From a virus, in IMG/VR virus record IMGVR_UViG_3300030616_000061, positions 1-33,731 of that record: 33,731 nt of DNA. One strand, written 5' to 3'. The number at the start of each line of letters is the position of its first letter. Position 1 is the first letter of the stretch. Below are positions 1-8,280 of the stretch, piece after piece. Made by a program: the position numbers and the translations under genes. The notes beneath the pieces were generated by a model that did not search any database, was not told the DNA's origin, and was given only the letters and a program-made list of their open reading frames with translations.

Positions 1-269
1 GCGGTCAGGCGGTAGCCCTGATTTCTTTTTTCGATTTGGAAGCCGGCCCTTTTGATGTCACAGATGGCATGGTGGATATCGACATATTTAGTTGTACGGC
101 ACCTGGGGGAGGGGGGCCAGTATTGGTCCATCTCGTCTTTGATTTCGGCCTGGTCCAGAAAATCAGTGCTATTGAGAAGCGAAATCACAAAGGCTACACG
201 GTTCATGCGCAGGCCCATTATCTCGATATAGCGAGGCCGGCGAGAGAATTTTCTGATAGTAAGGTTCAT
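1..269 (-). CDS. Winged-helix protein, 3' end cut by window edge
   Basis: The minus strand is open from an ATG at 269 to the window edge, giving about 89 residues without a stop. The C-terminal part has the look of a winged helix: a helix containing AEIKDEM, a second helix (HHAICDIKRAGF) and a wing ending QGYRLT, as in many HTH_11/response-regulator-type wings. A closer start at 218 (MGLRMNRV) has a GAG just upstream, so the N-terminus is uncertain; no strong Shine-Dalgarno precedes 269. It lies downstream of the tail genes on the same strand, separated by a repeat-bearing gap. It could be the last gene of the phage operon or a flanking regulator. It has the same general fold pattern as the protein at 26402-26746. 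The plus-strand frame over the same bases has no family features and is treated as a shadow. Confidence 0.5.
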   Translation of the reverse strand, partial: MNLTIRKFSRRPRYIEIMGLRMNRVAFVISLLNSTDFLDQAEIKDEMDQYWPPSPRCRTTKYVDIHHAICDIKRAGFQIEKRNQGYRLT

Positions 270-293
270 GTCGAGGTCACAGACAAAAAACAG

Positions 294-358
294 TTTCACG
301 CAAAGACGCAAAGTCGCAAAAAAATATTTAGCCACAGAGGCCACCGAGATCACAAAGT
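294..358. repeat. Intergenic element, 'CGCAAAGACGCAAAG' plus 'CCACAGAGGCCACCGAG' type
   Basis: Two short low-complexity motifs lie back to back in the gap between the two last minus-strand genes: an internally repeated ACGCAAAG unit and a CCACAGAGGCCACCGAG unit. The second closely matches the element at 6629-6657. Such sequences are non-coding and occur here only between genes. Confidence 0.5.
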
Positions 359-369
359 AAGATATTGAA

Positions 370-864
370 TCAAGGCTCGGCGGAGGCGGCCAGCCGTAAT
401 ATTTCCTGTTTAAGTTTTTCGATTTCATCCTGCATATAGGTCATACGCAGGCCCCAGTTATAGAGCGTATCGGCCCGCAGGCCGAAGATGGCGTCCACAC
501 CGTCGGGGCAACGATATAACTTGCCAGGCGTAAGTGCAATCAACCGGCAGGGGTCGGCCAGGGAATCGTCCAGGGTTATTACCATGTCATCCGGCACAAA
601 CCAACCGTCCACCTGGTTGCGTGCGAATTGAAAACGCGGCAGGTGCATCATTTGGTCGGGTTTCACGATTAACTTGTCTGTCACATAGAGGCCTGAGCCG
701 CCGGTATAATAATTACACGGGTCCAGCCAAAGCACACTTACATCGTCAAGCCGGTTGGGGTCGGCAACCTGCCGCAGCGGACCGGGAGACTCGTACAGTA
801 TGCCGCCGAAAATCACACCTACTAATACCAATAATAACACTGCCGTTAATATCCATTTGTTCAT
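370..864 (-). CDS. Small membrane-anchored protein with C-terminal coiled coil
   Basis: The protein has 164 residues. The chosen start (MNKWILT) has AGGAG eight bases upstream; the longer frame starting at 903 would overlap the tail gene and lacks this site. Residues 4-22 form one strong hydrophobic segment (ILTAVLLLVLVGVIFGG), so the protein is membrane-anchored or exported. The last 35 residues (YMQDEIEKLKQEILRL) have heptad spacing typical of a short coiled coil. The middle part is rich in Asp and Pro and has no recognised motif. It directly follows the tail tip gene in the leftward operon. A role at the cell envelope during infection or lysis is possible, but the family is not recognised. 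Confidence 0.75.
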   Translation of the reverse strand: MNKWILTAVLLLVLVGVIFGGILYESPGPLRQVADPNRLDDVSVLWLDPCNYYTGGSGLYVTDKLIVKPDQMMHLPRFQFARNQVDGWFVPDDMVITLDDSLADPCRLIALTPGKLYRCPDGVDAIFGLRADTLYNWGLRMTYMQDEIEKLKQEILRLAASAEP

Positions 865-880
865 TTCATAATCTCCTAAA

Positions 881-3097
881 TTAGTCAATGAGGACCTCGG
901 CATAGCGGAGGTCGCGGGTAAAAAGAATCTGTTTTTGGGTTGCAGGTAAATATACGATCCGGACGATCTCGGGAAAGACGGTCCGGGAGCCGAAAGAGGC
1001 GGCCAGGTAAAATTCGCGGCCCGTTATCCGCTCGATACAATCGCCGACGGCGAACTCGGGCTGGTCAGAATCGTCACCCAGCCATAACCTCTCCAGCGTG
1101 AAGCGGCCTGAGAAGGCAGCGTCTTCGTTAGCGTTGCGGATGGAGGCGAGGCGGTCGTCGAGGTCGGCGGTTTGGTTGAGGTTCCAAGCGTAAAGTCCGC
1201 CGCCAGCAAAGACGGAGGAAGATTGGCGGGACTGGAATTTGTACTGATCGGAAAAATCAAACACGCCGGATTGGGTAAAAGGTGAGCCGGAGCGGTTGGT
1301 ACGATTGGCTATGCGGGCCAGCCGCTGGTCCATCTGGATGGTGGCGGTGACGCGGACGCGGGTGTGCCACTGGCCATCCTTAAATGAGCGGGAATTGACA
1401 ATGTCGTCACAGAGACTGGTCCAGTAGTTGAGCTGAAGGCCGTCCAGGTCGCCGCCGGAGATATTACCTTCGGCGATATCGACTAACTCGGCCAGATTGG
1501 GCTCATCAATATAGATGCCGGCCTCGGCGCTGAGAGAGCTTATGGTGCAGGGTATTACCTGGAAGGTGGCACCGGAGTCAAAACTGAATTCAACCTTGAT
1601 ATCGACGGGATTTAACGAGTCGTTACCGAGCGTTAACGGGGAGGTTAAAGCGCGTTTGAAGGGGCCGTAAAGAAGATAACCATACTGGGGATCCAACAGA
1701 TAATCGTTGGCAATGACCGTGAGGAAATCATACGGGGCGCCGCGATTATAGGTGTCGCCGTTAGTATAGGTGCCGATCTCGTTGAGGGCCCATTTGCGAC
1801 CGACGTCAAGCAGGAAAGCGCTTCCACGCGGGTGATAATATTTGAAGTAATCCTTAGAATTTTTGTTGGTGATCTTCTGCAAGTCAGCTTCCGTGAAAAA
1901 GAGGTTCTCATTATTGTCGCCGGAGGTGTCGGGGGTAAGGTCGCTATCGAGCCAGGCGGGGACCAGGTTGAAGGTACACTCGAAAGAGTGGACAGAGCCC
2001 AGGCCGATGGGGGCGTTGTTGGCGGCGGAGATATCGTCGGCCATCTCACCCTGCTGGATTATTTTGGCGCCGGAGGATACGGCGTCAGAAACTTGCTCGC
2101 CGACGGCCGGGGTGTGCAGGGCATGCAGGATAGTGTTGCTGGTAACGCTCTGATCGTTGACCGTGACCGTATCACCTCGATTGTAGGTGGTGGCAGAGCC
2201 TACCTTATAAAAAACCAGGTAAGGGTTACCATCGGGATCGTAGTCTTCCCGGAAGGAAAAGCCGATCTGGGCGGCAATATATTCGGCGGCCTGGATGATA
2301 TTAAGACCTTCGACGGATGTGCGGCCCAGGTACTTTTGCCAGTCGGGGTGGTCCAGGCCGGCCAGTTGCAGCGGATCTGTGATAGGAAAATAATCGTAGG
2401 CCCGGTTAAAAAGAGGCGAGAGCACATAGCGGAGCATCAGGGAGGCGGTCCAGTAGCTGGGGGCGGCGTCGGGCAGATCCGGGTCTATGAAGCAAGGGGT
2501 ATAGCATGACACTTCGTCCTGCTGGTCGGTTTCTTCGGATAAAACAACCTTGACCAAAGTGGGATCGCAGTTGGCCCGGCCGTCGTAGTTGAAGATGAGG
2601 CGGCGGCCGGAAAAAGAGGTATATTGATCGACAAATGCCTCCTGCAGGGGGGTGCCCCAGTTGTTATAATTGTCAGGCGAGCGAGCGATGATACCGGTTA
2701 GGGGAGAGGTGGCGGCAAGAAGCCAGCGATGGTCGAGGCATAGGATTTGATTCTTCTCGAAGGCGCCGCCTTTTTCGGTGCCACCGGAGAAACTTCTGAT
2801 CTGGCGAATAAAAAATCCTGAAAAGATACAGGTGCGCAGCGACTCGGGCTCGGCGGTGGTGATCCGGATACGATAGCCAAAGCGCAGGCCGTGATCGCCG
2901 TCCCAGCGGAGATCGGGGAAAGAGATGATGGCCCGATTGGGCTGGGAGCCGGGGTTAATCTCGATCCGTTCAACCTGGGCGGCGAAGACGGGTTGCCATT
3001 CGGACTCGTAGCGGGGCGGGATGCCGCGAGCGGGGCGAACCTCGACTAAAAGCAACTGAGCCTGGCGAGAGACTGATTGGCGGTCATAGATGGTCAA
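881..3097 (-). CDS. Putative tail tip / minor tail protein
   Basis: The protein has 738 residues and is the largest tail gene after the tape measure. The start is a TTG overlapping the TGA of the upstream gene (TTGA), with GGAG nine bases before it; the nearby ATG at 3087 is out of frame. The sequence is rich in Asp, Tyr, Ser and beta-forming stretches, with no membrane segment. Its C-terminal portion (EFAVGDCIERITGREFYL) reads like the beta-rich end of siphovirus tail tip proteins. Position after tape measure and a 132-residue partner fits the distal tail or tip module of siphoviruses. Family membership is inferred from order and size, not from a diagnostic motif. Confidence 0.6.
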   Translation of the reverse strand: MTIYDRQSVSRQAQLLLVEVRPARGIPPRYESEWQPVFAAQVERIEINPGSQPNRAIISFPDLRWDGDHGLRFGYRIRITTAEPESLRTCIFSGFFIRQIRSFSGGTEKGGAFEKNQILCLDHRWLLAATSPLTGIIARSPDNYNNWGTPLQEAFVDQYTSFSGRRLIFNYDGRANCDPTLVKVVLSEETDQQDEVSCYTPCFIDPDLPDAAPSYWTASLMLRYVLSPLFNRAYDYFPITDPLQLAGLDHPDWQKYLGRTSVEGLNIIQAAEYIAAQIGFSFREDYDPDGNPYLVFYKVGSATTYNRGDTVTVNDQSVTSNTILHALHTPAVGEQVSDAVSSGAKIIQQGEMADDISAANNAPIGLGSVHSFECTFNLVPAWLDSDLTPDTSGDNNENLFFTEADLQKITNKNSKDYFKYYHPRGSAFLLDVGRKWALNEIGTYTNGDTYNRGAPYDFLTVIANDYLLDPQYGYLLYGPFKRALTSPLTLGNDSLNPVDIKVEFSFDSGATFQVIPCTISSLSAEAGIYIDEPNLAELVDIAEGNISGGDLDGLQLNYWTSLCDDIVNSRSFKDGQWHTRVRVTATIQMDQRLARIANRTNRSGSPFTQSGVFDFSDQYKFQSRQSSSVFAGGGLYAWNLNQTADLDDRLASIRNANEDAAFSGRFTLERLWLGDDSDQPEFAVGDCIERITGREFYLAASFGSRTVFPEIVRIVYLPATQKQILFTRDLRYAEVLID

Positions 3098-3492
3098 AGA
3101 TAAATACTCCGTCCGGTCATGGTAAAATCAACGTAACAGTATCCGCCTTTGCACCAGTGAAAGGCCTTACCTTGAGAGTCGCGGATTAGGTCCATCCGGT
3201 CCCAGACAACATCGAGCCAGGTGGTGCCGGCGTAGTAATAGTCGGCGGCATCGAGGTCACAATAAGCGGCGATGGTGTCAACAATAACCTGCAAGGCGGC
3301 TCGGGCAGTGGCATAGTCAGCGCCGGAAGCGGTGAGCCGGCCGGCTATAATCAAAGGCTGGCCGCGCGTGCCCAGCCACATGGCGGTTAGGCCGTAAGCT
3401 GCAGGGAAGCCGGTGTACTGCCGGCTCACGCGGGCGGGTTGGGCTACCACGCGGATTTCGGTGCCGAAGATGTCAGTTATGTTTTGGGTCAT
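3094..3492 (-). CDS. Putative tail assembly protein between tape measure and tip
   Basis: A 132-residue soluble protein, with many aromatic and Asp residues (DLDAADYYYAGTTWLDVVWD) and an Ala-rich helix in the middle. It ends in the four-base TTGA overlap with the start of the tail tip gene, so the two are probably translated together. The tape measure stop lies six bases before its ATG; no good Shine-Dalgarno is seen, which also suggests coupling. In siphovirus-like operons this slot holds a small distal tail or tail assembly protein. No family is recognised. Confidence 0.65.
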   Translation of the reverse strand: MTQNITDIFGTEIRVVAQPARVSRQYTGFPAAYGLTAMWLGTRGQPLIIAGRLTASGADYATARAALQVIVDTIAAYCDLDAADYYYAGTTWLDVVWDRMDLIRDSQGKAFHWCKGGYCYVDFTMTGRSIYL

Positions 3493-3498
3493 AGGTAA

Positions 3499-5133
3499 TT
3501 AATCTGTGAAACCATTTCCTTGCTCGCCGGTCTGACTGTAACGGGGAGAGACCGGCTGGCCGGGCCGGGCATAATTAAAGTTGGTGCTCTGATCGATGGT
3601 GACGGAGGGCTGGGCTTGCTGTAAAAATTGTTCGGCTGCATAGCCGAGATCTTTACCAAGTCCTTCACCCATAAAACCCCTAAACGGATTTTCGATTATA
3701 CTAGACATTGCAGATCGCTTCTCGCGAATTTTGTCGAGGTAGTGCATAGCGCGATTGTAATCTTCAACACTAGTGATCTCGCCGGATTTTAAGAGGCGTA
3801 AGATATCATTTTCCAGACCGCCAAGGGCCATATAGGTAGGCTCAAACTTTTCGGGGACCCAGAATTCATCTTGACCTTTAGCCGCCAAGGTTTCATAGTT
3901 ACTCTTGGCGGTAGCGAATCTTCTTTGCCAGGCGGCGAAGGCGGGGCCGGCCTTTACGCGACCGGCGGCGCGGTTGGCCTGGGCGGTGCGCTCCTTGCCG
4001 ACGGCAGAATCCATATAGGCGCGGACACCGGAGATTTCACCGGCCGGGGAGGCGGCGGTTACCTGAGAGATAGTAGATTCCAGAGTTGTGCCTGCCTCTG
4101 CGGATACCAGCTTGGCTACTACAGTGGTAAGCTCGGCCGGGAAACCGGCCTCGACCAACTTTGAGACACGCTCGGCAGCGGGCAGGCTGCGGGTATATTG
4201 CAGCAGGGTCATCGCCCTTTGGTCCATAGATAGATCGGACCATTTAACGCCGAGGGCCTTTTCAATATTTTTGATCGGCTTAGCGTAGGCTCCGCCGGAA
4301 AGGCGGGTTAATTGTTCCAGGGCGGTGCCGGCCTGGGCTTCGGAGCCTATCTGGGAGCGGGCGGCGGAAAAAAGGCCAAAGGCCATCTCACGCGAGCCGC
4401 CCAGGCCCATATAGGAGACACCTCCTTGCATAAGGCCAGACATAAACTGGCCAGCGGTCTTGGATTTACTAGCGGTGTAGGCGGAGTGGAGCTGCGCGAA
4501 AAAGGTTTGATAACCTTCCGCCGTGGCAGGCACGCCGGCGGTCTTGGCAAACTCAAAGGCCTGGGCCACCTCCTCGCCGGTAAATTGGCCGGTGCCGACG
4601 AAGGGGGCGACATCCTTGAGCATACCCATGATCTGAGGGTTTTTGATGCCGCCCTGGTCGGCCAGGGCGATATCGGCCGAGACCATCATCTGGTAGGCGG
4701 TGTCAGGTGAAGATAAGGCACCGGCGGCCTGGAGGGCGAGGATCTTTTGGCTCCAGGCCTGCTGCTGGCCGGCGGTCTTGGTTTGGTATTCGAGGGCCTG
4801 GCCCATTTGGTTGATGCTTAATGATTCCTGGTAGATATTCTTCTGCAGTTGATGCATCCGCTCGAGCCGGGAGATCAGGCCGTCGATGATCCTTTGGATA
4901 CCCTCCATACCCAGCCAGGCGGCGACAAAGCCTAAAATTTGAGATTTGAGGGAGCCGAGGATGCGACCGAGGGAAGATGTTTTTTTCTCCAAAGGGCCAA
5001 AGCCATCAGCGCCCCGGCGGCCGGCCTGGGAAGTGTCATCGCCAAGTTTTTTGGCGGCGCCGCCGAGCTGGTTGAACTTTTCCTTGGCCTCATCGGCGCC
5101 GGGGGTTTTGAGATGGATATTTACGTTGGTCAA
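3499..5133 (-). CDS. Tail tape measure protein
   Basis: The protein has 544 residues and starts at a TTG (MTNVNIHLK) with AGGAT about ten bases upstream. It shows the usual tape measure pattern: charged N-terminal helix, a Gly-rich linker, a hydrophobic stretch near residues 65-85 (ILGFVAAWLGMEGI), then long Ala/Gln-rich helices and Gly/Ala-rich repeats to about residue 380, and a disordered Gln/Pro/Gly tail. Tape measures scale with tail length at roughly 1.5 angstrom per residue, so this would fit a tail of about 80 nm. It lies downstream of the tube gene and upstream of the tip genes. No chaperone frameshift pair (G/GT type) is apparent between tube and tape measure; the gap holds only a low-complexity repeat. 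Confidence 0.8.
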   Translation of the reverse strand: MTNVNIHLKTPGADEAKEKFNQLGGAAKKLGDDTSQAGRRGADGFGPLEKKTSSLGRILGSLKSQILGFVAAWLGMEGIQRIIDGLISRLERMHQLQKNIYQESLSINQMGQALEYQTKTAGQQQAWSQKILALQAAGALSSPDTAYQMMVSADIALADQGGIKNPQIMGMLKDVAPFVGTGQFTGEEVAQAFEFAKTAGVPATAEGYQTFFAQLHSAYTASKSKTAGQFMSGLMQGGVSYMGLGGSREMAFGLFSAARSQIGSEAQAGTALEQLTRLSGGAYAKPIKNIEKALGVKWSDLSMDQRAMTLLQYTRSLPAAERVSKLVEAGFPAELTTVVAKLVSAEAGTTLESTISQVTAASPAGEISGVRAYMDSAVGKERTAQANRAAGRVKAGPAFAAWQRRFATAKSNYETLAAKGQDEFWVPEKFEPTYMALGGLENDILRLLKSGEITSVEDYNRAMHYLDKIREKRSAMSSIIENPFRGFMGEGLGKDLGYAAEQFLQQAQPSVTIDQSTNFNYARPGQPVSPRYSQTGEQGNGFTD

Positions 5134-5140
5134 CAGCGAA

Positions 5141-5200
5141 AAATCCTAAACACTAATTTCTAAACTCTAAACAAATTCAAATTTCCAAAAATCAAAAAAA
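5141..5200. repeat. Intergenic 'CTAAACTCTAAAC / CAAATTTCCAAAAATC' element
   Basis: An AT-rich tract built of CTAAAC-type units followed by an AAATT/CCAAAA stretch lies between the tube and tape measure genes. Read on the minus strand its end supplies the AGGAT that serves as the likely ribosome binding site of the tape measure gene. A similar telomere-like motif (TTTTAGG, GGTTAAG units) sits at 10191-10240. Confidence 0.45.
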
Positions 5201-5217
5201 CTTCGCCGAGAAAATAG

Positions 5218-6129
5218 TCACGCGGCGTCCTCGATGGTCAGGATCTTGTCATCGCCAGACAGCGTTAGGGGAGTACCGGGGTCGTTGTTGATCTCGAACG
5301 CAAGAGACTGATCGTTAAAGGGTTGGTTTACATCTTCATTTTCATCGGCGGAGCCGAAGTCGCAGCGGGCGATAGTAATGTCTTTACTGGTGGCGCCGGC
5401 GGATTGGACGACCCGCAAGACTAAATCGCCGGGTGTAGCGGCGAGTAATTTCTGGGCCAGGATAGTGGCGGTGCTGATAGTGAAATCTTCAAAGGTAATG
5501 GAGCCGGAGCAGGTCATATTCTCCTCTTCGGCGTCAACGCAGGTGTAACCGAGGTCGGCATCGTTGCAGGCCTTGGCCACAGGCATGGTGATACCGAAAT
5601 TTAAAGCCTTGACGTGATAGATAGTCAAAGATCCGCCGTGGGTGGTTGAGACGACCCGCCAGCCGCCCCGGGCGGCGGTCAGGTAGGTCGGGGCCGCCTG
5701 GTCATCGAGCGGAACCAACATGTCGGCGAAGCCCTTGGTCTCATCAGCGGCCTTACACTCAAATGAGAAGGTGCAGGTGATATAGCCACCCTGATTGACT
5801 TGGAAGCTGCAGGCGTAGATGACCGGGTTGGTAATAGTGTATTTTATATAACCGGTCGCGGCGGCTGCGCCACTTTTACGCTGCCAGCAGACATAGGTGC
5901 CGAGAGTGCCGGTCAAGAGATCAATCACATGGACCCAGTCCTGGGTAACGACGGTACCCCGGCAGAACTGGCAGTCGCTATCAATGACGGAGAGGGCCAG
6001 GCCGTCAGGTGCGGATTTGATCCGGTTCTCGTATCCATAGCTGATCCGGGCCGACATAGCCCCGCCCACATCGACGCCGTTGATAGTTACGGCGTAAAGT
6101 TTCTTTTTGCGTTTATTTACGGTTGCCAT
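5218..6129 (-). CDS. Putative major tail tube protein
   Basis: The protein has 303 residues; the start ATG is preceded by AGGAG at eight bases. It is predicted soluble and beta-rich, with a basic N-terminus (NKRKKKLYAV), then alternating short strands, paired Cys residues (CQFC near residue 55) and an Asp/Asn-rich end. It sits between the tail terminator and the tape measure, the standard place of the tail tube gene. At 303 residues it is longer than most tube proteins (150-250), so an extra surface domain is possible. Assignment rests on order, size and composition. Confidence 0.6.
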   Translation of the reverse strand: MATVNKRKKKLYAVTINGVDVGGAMSARISYGYENRIKSAPDGLALSVIDSDCQFCRGTVVTQDWVHVIDLLTGTLGTYVCWQRKSGAAAATGYIKYTITNPVIYACSFQVNQGGYITCTFSFECKAADETKGFADMLVPLDDQAAPTYLTAARGGWRVVSTTHGGSLTIYHVKALNFGITMPVAKACNDADLGYTCVDAEEENMTCSGSITFEDFTISTATILAQKLLAATPGDLVLRVVQSAGATSKDITIARCDFGSADENEDVNQPFNDQSLAFEINNDPGTPLTLSGDDKILTIEDAA

Positions 6130-6140
6130 ATTAATAACTC

Positions 6141-6617
6141 CTAAGATACGGGCAGATAGTTAGCTGAGAAAAATAGCTGCATCCCGAAACGCTTCGGGTG
6201 GTTCACGTTTTGTAGTTCGCTGATGAAATAAAACTCATCACAGGTAAAGCCGTCGCCGGGATGTTGACCTTCAAAAAGGTTGATGACTAGAGTGTGAATT
6301 AAGGAGATGCCCGGGTGATTGGCATCGCCGATGCGGGCGATGCCGGCGGCTTTAGAGGTCTGGCCGATGGCAACGGTGATGGTGATCTTGCGGTTGAGAT
6401 CGTAGCCGCCGGCCCGTTCGGGGCCGGTAGGTGAAAATGCCACAAAGGCATAGGGGGCGAACTGGTCGAAGGACTCGACGCCGCCGGCATCGAGGCCGAT
6501 CTGGCCGCGCCAGTGGTCAACGGTCTTAAAGACCTTTTTGCCGTCATGCTCAAGAGCGGTAAGTTGCTCGACGAACCAGGCCTCGAGGCGGGCCAACATG
6601 CCGGAGTCAGTTGCCAT
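6141..6617 (-). CDS. Tail terminator, Mu gp37-like (DUF1834 type)
   Basis: A 158-residue protein with AAGGA seven bases before the ATG. It has the pattern of small tail terminator or completion proteins: a helical N-terminus (MLARLEAWFVEQL), then strands around PYAFVAFSPTGP and KITITVAIG, a helix, and a last strand ending LFFSANYLPVS. Mu gp37 (DUF1834) proteins have a similar length and order and lie after the neck protein, as here. In tailed phages this protein forms the ring that ends tail polymerisation and joins the tail to the head. The family call is tentative since no diagnostic residues can be shown. Confidence 0.55.
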   Translation of the reverse strand: MATDSGMLARLEAWFVEQLTALEHDGKKVFKTVDHWRGQIGLDAGGVESFDQFAPYAFVAFSPTGPERAGGYDLNRKITITVAIGQTSKAAGIARIGDANHPGISLIHTLVINLFEGQHPGDGFTCDEFYFISELQNVNHPKRFGMQLFFSANYLPVS

Positions 6618-6628
6618 AAATATTCCTT

Positions 6629-6657
6629 GCCACAGAGGTCACCGAGAACACAGAGAA
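6629..6657. repeat. Intergenic 'GCCACAGAGGTCACCGAGAA' element
   Basis: A 29-base motif of the CACAGAG type lies in the 53-base gap between the neck and tail terminator genes. It is nearly the same as the second half of the element at 294-358 (CCACAGAGGCCACCGAG). Confidence 0.5.
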
Positions 6658-6670
6658 ATTATTCTTCAGT

Positions 6671-7288
6671 TTAATCATTTACACCTTCAACCTGGTTGAT
6701 TTCGGATTGGATCTGGTCGTTGATATCATCCACCGAGGCCATGACGCCGTCATAGAGAGCACCGGTGCCCTGAATAAAGACACTCTTGACTAATACAAAC
6801 AAAGGACGGAAGCGGCCGCGTCCCGTCGTGCCCCGGCGATAGCCGAGCAGTAAGTTGCCGACCTTGCTCTTTATGGTAAAGAGCTCCTTGCCGGAAGATT
6901 CGGCGGCCCGGGCAGTGGGATAGCGGGCCGAGCCGGTAGGGGTCAGGTTTTCGCCGATGGGAATAGTTAAGGCCTTAGCCTTCTTGGGTCGGATGGTTTT
7001 TTCTTCATCTGATAGCAGCCAGGCATAAAGCTGGGCGGGCGAGTTTTCCGGGACGCCGACAACCGTATCCAGCGGGGCCTCGGACCAACTGGTAACCTCG
7101 CGAGCTAGGGCGCCGCTGCGCCGTTTGAGCGACTGGCCGGAGAGATAGTCGCGGACCACCACGCCGGCGGCGATCTGGCCGCCTTTTTGGAGACCGCGAT
7201 CGGTGGCGGCCAGGACAGCCGTGCCCATATCGCCAAGGGTGCGTACGGCGTCAGCGTATTCGGGGCCCATTTCAAATAATATTCTCAT
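6671..7288 (-). CDS. Neck / head-tail joining protein (HK97 gp10 or virion morphogenesis type)
   Basis: A 205-residue soluble protein. Features that fit the gp10-like neck family are a long N-terminal helix, a KRRSGALAREVTSW segment (these proteins usually carry a TGxLRxSI-like motif here), a VVGVPENSP strand-turn, and a basic RPLFVLVKSVFIQGTG segment before the C-terminal helix. It lies between the gp6-like connector and the tail terminator, the usual position. The AAGTGAT before the ATG is a weak ribosome binding site, so coupling with the gene above is possible, although the two are separated by a repeat. Confidence 0.6.
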   Translation of the reverse strand: MRILFEMGPEYADAVRTLGDMGTAVLAATDRGLQKGGQIAAGVVVRDYLSGQSLKRRSGALAREVTSWSEAPLDTVVGVPENSPAQLYAWLLSDEEKTIRPKKAKALTIPIGENLTPTGSARYPTARAAESSGKELFTIKSKVGNLLLGYRRGTTGRGRFRPLFVLVKSVFIQGTGALYDGVMASVDDINDQIQSEINQVEGVND

Positions 7289-7294
7289 ATCACT

Positions 7295-7319
7295 TAACCA
7301 CAGAGTTCAAAGTTAAAAA
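7295..7319. repeat. Short intergenic 'TAACCACAGAGTTCAAAG' element
   Basis: A 25-base motif of the CACAGAG family with a Gly-poor AT-rich end. It fills the gap between neck and connector genes and overlaps the last codons of the connector gene. Confidence 0.3.
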
Positions 7320-8266
7320 TAGGATTTATTGCAATACGATTTCAGGACCTCCTCGACGCCGGGCAAGAGGCCCAGCGGGGCAAACTTATTAAAAGAGCCG
7401 CCTTCGAAGCCGACGGACGAGAGGCCGATGTCATCACGGCGTTTGAAAAGAAAACTGGCCTGCTCGATGGCTACCTCTCGGAGTTGGGCGGGTAAAGATT
7501 CAACCCCGTCTTCGGCGGTTACTCCGGCGGGCAGGTAGCCACCGCGATAGACGATCTGGATAGAATCTTCCCTATCTGGCCAGCCGATCGGGATACGCCA
7601 AAGCAGGCCGGAGCGGCCGTTTTTAAGGATGCGATAGTCTTCGCCAGCAGTAAGGGCGGTGGCTGAGTCAAAATCGTAATCCCAGGCCTCCTTGACGACA
7701 GGCTCACCAATAATCGGGTAACGGTCGAGCGAGAGGTAGTTGCCCCGGCCGGTATAATATTCGGTGACATCAGTAACAGGGCGGATCAGCGAGCGGCCGG
7801 TGCGATGGTTGAACAGGCCTTCGACGCCCAGAATGATGCGGTTAATGAGATTGTCGTAATCAGTGGTAGAAAGACCGAGTCGATCTTTGATATCACTTAG
7901 GGTGCACAGGCGGGGGTTTACGGTATCGGCCAGGAGCCAACATTCGCAGGTGGTATCTTCGCCATCTGCGCAAGTGGCCCGGATGCGCAGGAAGTTACTG
8001 GTATCGGTAAAGGTACCGACGGCAGTGGCGCCGTCTGATACAGGAACGGCCGGGACGCCGGCGTGCTGATCGAGCGAGGAAGTCAGGCCACCGTCGGCGG
8101 AGGTGTCGATCTGGATGTCAGTTATATCATTAGCAGAGCCGCCGCCGGCATTTTTTACCATAATGGTAAAGCCAGCGACCAACTGGATATTGACCCAGTC
8201 GACAACAGTGGTAAGCTCGTCGGCTATAGCGACGGCGGAGGGTGTTTTAATCAATAGTTCGGACAT
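7313..8266 (-). CDS. Head-tail connector (gp6-like) with extra N-terminal domain
   Basis: The protein has 317 residues; AGGTGA precedes the ATG. Residues about 115-317 match the gp6-like connector/adaptor pattern: LCTLSDIKDRLGL at the start of the domain, a NLINRIILGVEGLFNHRTGRSL helix pair, a YYTGRGNYLSLDRYPI strand (Asp/Tyr/Pro rich), SIQIVYRGGYLP and a final helix-rich region with FKRRDDIG. Residues 1-115 are an Asp/Thr/Gly-rich beta domain not usual in this family, perhaps a surface or decoration module. The protein would sit under the portal and open the route to the tail. Confidence 0.7.
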   Translation of the reverse strand: MSELLIKTPSAVAIADELTTVVDWVNIQLVAGFTIMVKNAGGGSANDITDIQIDTSADGGLTSSLDQHAGVPAVPVSDGATAVGTFTDTSNFLRIRATCADGEDTTCECWLLADTVNPRLCTLSDIKDRLGLSTTDYDNLINRIILGVEGLFNHRTGRSLIRPVTDVTEYYTGRGNYLSLDRYPIIGEPVVKEAWDYDFDSATALTAGEDYRILKNGRSGLLWRIPIGWPDREDSIQIVYRGGYLPAGVTAEDGVESLPAQLREVAIEQASFLFKRRDDIGLSSVGFEGGSFNKFAPLGLLPGVEEVLKSYCNKSYF

Positions 8267-8280
8267 AAAAATTCACCTAG

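Noticed and set aside
36-368. Plus-strand open frame near the left edge
   Set aside because: No family pattern; it overlaps the winged-helix frame on the other strand and the repeat-bearing gap.
1-370. Left phage end matching the right-end repeats
   Set aside because: No copy of TAAAGACTTAC or its complement occurs there, so no end could be placed.
1832-2509. Plus-strand frames of up to 225 residues opposite the tail genes (also near 9720-10151 and 15582-16271)
   Set aside because: They are shadows of GC-rich genes on the minus strand, with Gly/Val-rich composition and no motifs.
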